A stretch of 64,000 bases of DNA, taken from the NCBI RefSeq assembly GCF_003350475.1, contig NZ_QQAV01000010.1:62001-126000 (forward strand). The letters run 5' to 3'. The notes below the pieces were generated by a model that was not told the origin of the DNA, ran no database searches, and saw only the letters and a list, made by a program, of their open reading frames with translations. Positions within the stretch are counted from its first letter, which is position 1. Each line of letters opens with the position of its first letter. The stretch is from Pseudacidovorax intermedius. Lineage in GTDB: Bacteria; Pseudomonadota; Gammaproteobacteria; Burkholderiales; Burkholderiaceae_C. Of this stretch, positions 58,879-64,000 are shown piece after piece. The translations under genes and the position numbers were made by a program.

Positions 58879-60461
58879 TGGTTCGAACCGAGCAAGAGCT
58901 TGCGGCTCTTTGCGTCGCGCTCATCGGGGGCACAGCCAGCCTGTCGTCAGCCGAGCGCACCCTCGCGAAGGCGTCGGCAGCCGCGGCCTTAGCCGAAGGA
59001 CAGCTCGCAGATGCCCAGCAACAAATCAGCAACGGCGGCGACCCGCTGGGCGACGCGTTCACAAGAATTCGGACCCCAGACGCGCGCCGTGTTGCAGGTG
59101 CGGTCTACACGCCGCAAGCCATCATTCGCTCCATGATGACTTGGCTGGCTGCCCAAGCAGTGCCGGCGCGGATTGTTGACCCAGGGGCCGGTTCCGGTCG
59201 GTTCATTCTCAGTGCCGGCGAGGCGTTTCCCAGTGCCCAGCTTGTGGCTGTCGAGACAGATCCGCTTGCCGCCCTGATGCTGCGCGCCAACTTGGCGGTT
59301 CGTGGGTGGTCGGACCGGGCGACGGTGCTGGTCAAGGACTATCGGGCCGTGAAGCTGCCCCGTTGTGCGGGCGTGACTGCCTTCATCGGAAACCCGCCGT
59401 ATGTCCGTCACCATGGCATCGGCGAAGAGTGGAAGGCCTGGTATGCCTCCACCTTCGCCAAGCTCGGCATCAAGGCGAGCGCATTGGCGGGGCTGCACCT
59501 GCATTTCTTCTTACAGACGCGGCAACTGGCCATGCCTGGTGACATCGGCGCGTTCGTCACGTCAGCCGAGTGGATGGACGTCAACTATGGATCGGCCCTA
59601 AGGCGACTCCTCATTTCGGAACTGGGCGGGCTGGCGTTGCATGTGCTGGAGCCCAAGGTTGAAGCGTTCCCTGGCACGGCAACAACAGCAGCCATCACGT
59701 GTTTTCGGATGGGCGAAACCGAACAGCCTGTTCGCGTTCGTGCGGTCGGGGAGGTTGCCGAACTCAACGGCCTGACGAAGGGCATTGACGTGCCGCGTGG
59801 GCAGTTGCTCTCTGCCCCACGCTGGTCGGTCATCGTCCGCCCTTCCGCTCCCTCCGCTGAGGGGGAAGTCGAGCTTGGCGAGTTGTTCCGGGTTCACCGC
59901 GGCCAGGTCACAGGCGCGAATGGCATTTGGATCGCCGGAGACCACACTGCTGGATTGCCCGACAGCGTGAAGATGCCGGCGGTGACCAAAGCCAAGGACC
60001 TCCTTCAGGCCGGTGCCCACCTCGGATCGGCTGACGCATTGCGTCGTGTCATCGATCTTCCTGCCGATCTGGATGGGTTCAGTGTGGCTGACCGGAAGCG
60101 CATCACTGCATTCTTGGAATGGGCCAGGCGGCAAGGCGCGCACAGCGGCTATATCGCGCAGCACCGGAAGGCGTGGTGGTCGGTGGGGCTGAAAGCGCCT
60201 GCTCCGATCCTTTGCACCTACATGGCGCGGCGAGCGCCCCAGTTCACCCTCAACGCCTGCGATGCCCGCCACATCAACGTGGTTCATGGCCTCTATCCGC
60301 GTGCTCCGCTCCCAGAGGCGGCCATGGGGCGATTGGTGGCTTGGCTCAACAAAAATGTGAGCACGGGGCACGGTAGGACTTACGCGGGTGGACTGACGAA
60401 GTTCGAACCCAAAGAGGTTGAGCGCCTTCGCATTCCGAGCTTGGAGACGCTTCTGGCATGA
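58875..60461 (+). CDS. N6-adenine DNA methyltransferase (type II, gamma class)
   Basis: A 528 aa methyltransferase with motif I DPGAGSGRF (residues 102-110), the usual preceding GAVYTP (75-80), motif IV NPPY (173-176) and a C-terminal target-recognition half ending LEVPKE-like at EVERLRIPSLE. The motif I then IV order with a C-terminal recognition domain is the TaqI-like gamma arrangement. It protects DNA against the adjacent XamI-family nuclease; if the pair follows XamI the site would be GTCGAC, but this is inference. It overlaps both neighbours by four bases. Confidence 0.92.
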   Translation: MMVRTEQELAALCVALIGGTASLSSAERTLAKASAAAALAEGQLADAQQQISNGGDPLGDAFTRIRTPDARRVAGAVYTPQAIIRSMMTWLAAQAVPARIVDPGAGSGRFILSAGEAFPSAQLVAVETDPLAALMLRANLAVRGWSDRATVLVKDYRAVKLPRCAGVTAFIGNPPYVRHHGIGEEWKAWYASTFAKLGIKASALAGLHLHFFLQTRQLAMPGDIGAFVTSAEWMDVNYGSALRRLLISELGGLALHVLEPKVEAFPGTATTAAITCFRMGETEQPVRVRAVGEVAELNGLTKGIDVPRGQLLSAPRWSVIVRPSAPSAEGEVELGELFRVHRGQVTGANGIWIAGDHTAGLPDSVKMPAVTKAKDLLQAGAHLGSADALRRVIDLPADLDGFSVADRKRITAFLEWARRQGAHSGYIAQHRKAWWSVGLKAPAPILCTYMARRAPQFTLNACDARHINVVHGLYPRAPLPEAAMGRLVAWLNKNVSTGHGRTYAGGLTKFEPKEVERLRIPSLETLLA

Positions 60462-61375
60462 GCGCGCTACCCCCACGGTGGACCACCGCCGAATTGGCCG
60501 CAGACGCCGAGGCTGCAGCTGCACAGTTTCGCGTTGAGCGGCTCGCCGTTTCCGACTCATGGGATGTGCACTACAAGGCGGCTCGCCGCAAGTTCGAACA
60601 GCTCTTCGAAAAGTTGAGCGACCTGAACCCCGGCGAGATCAACGAAGGGAGTCTTTCCGAGGCCTACGGACTTGGCCTTGGGGAGGCGCTTCGCTACTTG
60701 GCGGGTCCGCCGATTTCTGATGATGACCTTCGGGTCATCGCGGATGTGGACTCCATTGCTCCGGGCGTTCTGAGCAGAGATCCTGTTGCCCTGCAAAAGG
60801 TGTTCGGCGTCATCGAACGAGTGATTGATCCCCATCGCTTTCCGTGGATGCAGGATGGGGGCGCGCCCTCCGAGCAGCAGCGGGAAGCAGCGCTGCTGGC
60901 CTCATCCGTTTTGCTGGCAGCACAGCGGATCGCCACGGAGCGCAGGAACGACGGCAAGGAATCCCAGGAGACCCGGGTCAAGGACTATCTGCGTAGTCTT
61001 GGCTTTGAAGAGGTGCCGCCGGGTGCGATCAAGACGATGATGCGCGGTCCCCAGGTCAAGCAGTTCTGTGCTGAATGCATGCTCGGCGAGCGCAAGGCCG
61101 ACGTGGTGCTGCGGTTGCACGACGAGCGCCTGATGCCGATCGAGTGCAAGGTGTCCAACAGTGCGACGAACAGTATCAAGCGGTTGAACAACGATGCAGC
61201 CGTAAAGGCGGTTTACTGGATTCAGCAGTTTGGCGCGTTGCAGGTGGTTCCAGCGGCCGTGCTCGGTGGGGTGTTTAAAGTGTTGAGCCTAGAACAGGCT
61301 CAAGCGAGAGGGCTGTCTCTCTTTTGGTCCCATGATCTTGAGAAGTTGGGCGCCTTTATCGAATCGACTGCTTAG
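60458..61375 (+). CDS. XamI-family type II restriction endonuclease
   Basis: A 305 aa restriction enzyme matching the XamI family: PD-(D/E)XK site D215 in RKADVVLRL and E229-C230-K231 in MPIECKVSNSATNS, the family's best-conserved block, with VPAAVLGGVFK and LFWSHDLEKLGAFI toward the C-terminus. XamI cuts GTCGAC; the specificity here is expected but untested. Starts by a four-base overlap (ATGA) with the methyltransferase, so the controller, methylase and nuclease form one coupled operon. Converges with the lone gene at 61398. Confidence 0.9.
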   Translation: MSALPPRWTTAELAADAEAAAAQFRVERLAVSDSWDVHYKAARRKFEQLFEKLSDLNPGEINEGSLSEAYGLGLGEALRYLAGPPISDDDLRVIADVDSIAPGVLSRDPVALQKVFGVIERVIDPHRFPWMQDGGAPSEQQREAALLASSVLLAAQRIATERRNDGKESQETRVKDYLRSLGFEEVPPGAIKTMMRGPQVKQFCAECMLGERKADVVLRLHDERLMPIECKVSNSATNSIKRLNNDAAVKAVYWIQQFGALQVVPAAVLGGVFKVLSLEQAQARGLSLFWSHDLEKLGAFIESTA

Positions 61376-61397
61376 GTTGATATCCCACAGAACTACC

Positions 61398-62159
61398 CTA
61401 CAAAGGCGTTCGCGAAATTAAGGTTAATCTGTTGAATCTCACCGGATGGAGTGGCTTGCAGCCATATTTATCCTCTAGCCATTTAATTTTTTCGCCGGAT
61501 TTGGCTTTTATATCTTCTTTGTAAATAAAAATTCGCCCGTCTCTTTCCATTTGGATGGGGTCATATATACCTTCACGCGGGAATCTTTTAACGAATGGAG
61601 CTGTACTCAAACTCTCTGCGCGTGTGGAGTAGGGATTGAGCAAGAGCTTTAATATGACATGATCCCCAAATCGGATGGTACATGCCGCGGCATCAAGGGC
61701 GGTTCTCCTATAAAACTCGGCGTAGTCGTACCCAATGCAATCATGTAACTTTGTTGTCCCGTATTGCATGAGGTTGACGCTTCCATAGAGCGTAGCAAGA
61801 ACTTGCGCATATTTAGCGTTTGGGTTGACTCCGTCACAGTTGATCCAGAGAATTTTGAAGTCGTGTTCTGGATTATCGCCATCCCTTAGCTGACGATGAC
61901 CCTCGCGTACTGCTTCGGCAAGCCTTTCGTTTCTTTCTTCTAACGAGGCTTCAGATTCAAAAATTTTTCCTGACCCTAGTATTTCTTCCTTCTCCCGAAG
62001 AACGCTTTCTTCATCCTCTTTTCTTTTCTCTTCTATAAGTAAACGACAACCATCTGCGATTGCAAGAAAGTCTGCACTCTTACGAACACCTGTGGGGATT
62101 TTTTGAACTTGGAAACCTAGGCTTTCCAAGATCAACGGCGAAATCTCAGTGACAGACAT
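61398..62159 (-). CDS. Unrecognised protein with PD-(D/E)XK-like motif, candidate defence nuclease
   Basis: A 253 aa protein I cannot assign. Residues 22-46 carry a plausible PD-(D/E)XK core: D30 in RKSADFLAIADG, then E43-E44-K45 in LLIEEKRKEDE on the expected hydrophobic strand. A charged helical stretch follows (about 50-85), then an alpha/beta core (KILWINCDGVNP). GC is about 45% (27 of 60 at 61441-61500), well below the phage genes, marking it as foreign cargo. It is transcribed toward the restriction gene, 22 bases from it, and sits directly beside phage gene D. No partner gene is visible. Confidence 0.75.
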   Translation of the reverse strand: MSVTEISPLILESLGFQVQKIPTGVRKSADFLAIADGCRLLIEEKRKEDEESVLREKEEILGSGKIFESEASLEERNERLAEAVREGHRQLRDGDNPEHDFKILWINCDGVNPNAKYAQVLATLYGSVNLMQYGTTKLHDCIGYDYAEFYRRTALDAAACTIRFGDHVILKLLLNPYSTRAESLSTAPFVKRFPREGIYDPIQMERDGRIFIYKEDIKAKSGEKIKWLEDKYGCKPLHPVRFNRLTLISRTPL

Positions 62160-62183
62160 ATTGCCACCACCATACCAGAAGAA

Positions 62184-63386
62184 TTATTCTGGATCAAAGT
62201 TGTCCCCCGCCTCATCCCCACCTTCCACCCCCTCCGCCTGCAGCGTCTCCAGCGTCAGGGTGGACGTGTACCCGCCACCCGCCAGCGTATGCCGCACGCC
62301 CGTGATGAGCCACGGCGTGGCGTCGATCTGCGGCTTGTACCCACGCACCACCACCGGCCGCTGCGGGCCCAGGTCGGCGCGGCCGTAGGCCAGGGTGATC
62401 TCGAAGCTGAAGATGCCGCGTTGAACGCGTGCCCACTCCGCCCGCGCGGCGGCCAGGGCGTCGGACTCGCTGGCGTAGGTGGTGCGCAGGTCTTTGGCCC
62501 GGCCGGTGATGCCGGCCACCACGGCGGTGCGCTTGCCCGTCTTGTGGTTGTTGTACCAGCAGCGCACGCCGCTGTAGCTGTCGCGGTCGGCGCGGGCGTA
62601 GCGGTGGCTGTCGCCGGTGCTGCGCACCAGCAGCACGGGCGGCAGGGCCTTGCCGCTGGGTGTGCGGGGCAGGCGCTTTTGCGAAAGCAGCAGGGTGCCG
62701 GCCTTCACAGTGGCGATGCAGTCGAAGGTGTTGGCCAGGCGGCGCAGAAAGCTCGCATCGCTCTCCTGCGCCTGATCGGCGTGCTTCACCTTGCGGGCGC
62801 CCACGGCCTTGTCGATGCTGTGCTTGAGGCCGTTGCGCAGCGCAATGGCGGCCACGATCTGGCCCAGGGTGGTCTGGTGGTAGCTGATCTCGCGCAGCTG
62901 CCGTAGCCCGTCCAGCAGGTTGGCGGCGTGCGCGCGCAGGGTGATGGTGTCGGGCGCGCCGCTGTATTCGACGGCCTGGATGGTGTAGCTGCCCTTGTCC
63001 ACCAGCCCCAGCGGAAAGCCGCCGGCCGCCGCGGCGCCGGCCTGGCCGGGGGCGCCGGTGGTGTCGGCCACCCAGCCCACGGCCACGGTCAGGGTGTCGC
63101 CGGTGCTGGGCAGGGCCACGCGGCCGTCGTGGTCGCTGATGACCAGCTCCACCTCGTCGGCGTCCTGGCTGCGGTTGTCGGTGATGGTCAGGCTGACCAG
63201 GCGCGGTGCCACGCGGGCGCTGATGTCCTGCCCGTTGACGGTGACGCGCCACACCGGCCGCAGGTGCGGGCCGCCGCGCGCGGGGCTCAGGCCCGTGGTG
63301 TTGGTGGCGGGCAGGGTGGCGGCGATGGCGTCCACGTCGCGGCCGGCGGCGGCGGTGCTGGTGCTGTTGGCGGCGGTGCTCATCAC
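62184..63386 (-). CDS. Phage late control / tail protein GpD
   Basis: A 400 aa P2 GpD-family protein (tail spike hub component, late control D). Family marks include DEVELVISDHDGRVALPS, ISYHQTTLGQIVAAIA, DASFLRRLANTFD and WLITGVRHTLAGGGYTSTL. It caps the tail with the baseplate hub. The start overlaps gene U by four bases (ATGA); an ATG one codon on is equally possible. The N-terminal 35 residues are Ala/Thr-rich and dispensable-looking. Confidence 0.92.
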   Translation of the reverse strand: MMSTAANSTSTAAAGRDVDAIAATLPATNTTGLSPARGGPHLRPVWRVTVNGQDISARVAPRLVSLTITDNRSQDADEVELVISDHDGRVALPSTGDTLTVAVGWVADTTGAPGQAGAAAAGGFPLGLVDKGSYTIQAVEYSGAPDTITLRAHAANLLDGLRQLREISYHQTTLGQIVAAIALRNGLKHSIDKAVGARKVKHADQAQESDASFLRRLANTFDCIATVKAGTLLLSQKRLPRTPSGKALPPVLLVRSTGDSHRYARADRDSYSGVRCWYNNHKTGKRTAVVAGITGRAKDLRTTYASESDALAAARAEWARVQRGIFSFEITLAYGRADLGPQRPVVVRGYKPQIDATPWLITGVRHTLAGGGYTSTLTLETLQAEGVEGGDEAGDNFDPE

Positions 63387-63823
63387 TGCAGGGCGGTCTG
63401 CTCGGGCGTCACCAGGTCGCCCATGGCGTCGGCGCGGCCATCGTCGTCCATGTCCACGCGGCGCAGGCCGATGGAAAACTCCACCTTGCGCGGCGATCCG
63501 TCCTCGAAGAACAGGGACTTGGTCTCTTCGATCTCGGTGATGACGAAGGCGCCGTAGATGGTGCCGGTGCCTTCCACCAACGCATAGGCCCGGCCGGTGT
63601 TGGCCATGTAGCGCAGGTCATCGAGGTGCAGGTGGCTCCCCGCAAACTCGGGCACCACGCTGCCGTCGAGGGTGATGGTGTCTTCCCCTGGGCCAAGGTA
63701 CTGGGACGCGTCTCGCGCGCCCACCAAGGCCTGCGTAGGGTGCTTCCACGCCGTGCGGCGCTTGAGCTGCTGATAGGCCAGGGTGTCGAGCTGAAACACG
63801 AACTGGCCGATGCACATCATCAT
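63383..63823 (-). CDS. Phage tail protein GpU
   Basis: A 146 aa P2 GpU-family tail terminator-like protein (MMMCIGQFVFQLDTLAYQQL start, KVEFSIGLRRVD near the C-terminus). Three ATGs in a row open the gene at 63823, 63820 and 63817, so the exact start is uncertain by two residues. It overlaps gene D by four bases and follows the tape measure by 21 bases. Confidence 0.92.
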   Translation of the reverse strand: MMMCIGQFVFQLDTLAYQQLKRRTAWKHPTQALVGARDASQYLGPGEDTITLDGSVVPEFAGSHLHLDDLRYMANTGRAYALVEGTGTIYGAFVITEIEETKSLFFEDGSPRKVEFSIGLRRVDMDDDGRADAMGDLVTPEQTALQ

Positions 63824-63844
63824 GGCTGGGGGCTCCGGGGTGGG

Positions 63845-64000
63845 TCAGTTGCCGTAGTCGACATACGCGCCGCGCAGGCGGGCGGCCTTGGCCTGCTCGT
63901 GCCTGGCCAGCTCGGCCCGCACGAGCTGGGCGATGGCGGCCGGGTCCACGCCGGCGCCGGCCTGGATGGTGAGGTGCACCGTGTCGCCCTGCACCACCAG
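63845..64000 (-). CDS. Phage tail tape measure protein GpT (C-terminus only)
   Basis: The last 51 residues plus stop of a larger gene that continues right of the window. The end reads VDPAAIAQLVRAELARHEQ followed by RLRGAYVDYGN, a common C-terminal pattern of P2-like tape measure proteins. Position before U and D in T-U-D order supports the call. Confidence 0.75.
   Translation of the reverse strand: MVVQGDTVHLTIQAGAGVDPAAIAQLVRAELARHEQAKAARLRGAYVDYGN

Larger units (their letters stand above)
46201..64000. mobile_element. P2-like prophage (left part), integrated at tRNA-Ser
   Basis: From the tRNA end to beyond the window the genes are phage-like: tyrosine integrase, excisionase, DUF4406, DNA methyltransferase, HUH replication endonuclease GpA, double Ogr activator, paired XRE repressors, then tail proteins D, U and T. 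The early block reads leftward, repressors and most cargo rightward, late tail genes leftward. With int at the end of the early operon it is closer to the phiCTX-like branch than to P2 itself. Cargo from 56272 to 62159 (ATPase-HNH pair, restriction-modification, lone nuclease-like gene) sits between the repressors and gene D. Core genes appear intact, but completeness cannot be judged from one end. Confidence 0.9.

Overview
The window is chromosomal DNA of a high-GC betaproteobacterium, most likely a member of the Comamonadaceae (order Burkholderiales). That placement rests on gene content and order (for example ribD-ribE-ribBA-ribH-nusB running into tolQRA, a DUF349 protein, and a 253-263 aa TrhO), on the very high GC content, and on a P2-like prophage of the type common in that order. 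The exact genus cannot be read from the sequence alone.

Positions 1-9100 hold a redox/stress cluster (LysR regulator cut by the window edge, two pirins, DoxX, a flavodoxin-fold protein), the tRNA hydroxylase TrhO, an SLC13 anion permease, and a DUF2256 / iron-sulfur photolyase / TIGR01777 operon. Positions 9200-14950 hold dnaE, prolyl aminopeptidase and a coupled J-domain protein. From 26037 down to 14954 on the minus strand lies a 15-gene chain with mostly 1- or 4-base overlaps: minor pilins and a pilin (fimT, pilV, pilW, pilX, pilE), riboflavin synthesis (ribD, ribE, ribBA, ribH), nusB, an aminotransferase, ybgC and tolQRA. Upstream are nrdR and glyA; glyA has a recognisable ZTP (pfl) riboswitch in its leader. 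Next come a lytic transglycosylase, a 640-base gene-poor stretch, a giant DUF748 (AsmA-like) protein, a DUF349 protein, mtfA, lpxH, two cyclophilins, a TPR protein, cysS, a 3-methyladenine glycosylase, accA, a DUF1232 protein, tilS and lysC.

At 46108-46200 is tRNA-Ser(GCU). Immediately after it begins an integrated P2-like prophage that runs off the right end of the window: integrase and excisionase, DUF4406 protein, DNA methyltransferase, GpA-type replication endonuclease, a double Ogr zinc-finger activator, small regulators and two tandem paralogous XRE repressors. After these come cargo genes and then tail genes D, U and the end of the tape measure T. Phage core genes are very GC-rich (46 of 60 bases at 53281-53340), while parts of the cargo are near 40-45% GC (24 of 60 at 56341-56400; 27 of 60 at 61441-61500).

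The cargo (56272-62159) looks like a compact anti-phage island carried by the prophage. It has an ABC-type ATPase overlapping an HNH nuclease (Septu-like layout) and a three-gene overlapping operon of a ribbon-helix-helix regulator, an N6-adenine methyltransferase and a XamI-family restriction enzyme, with a perfect 8-3-8 palindromic operator. The last member is a lone 253 aa protein with a PD-(D/E)XK-like motif whose family I do not recognise. These are the strongest candidates in the window for something not yet described.
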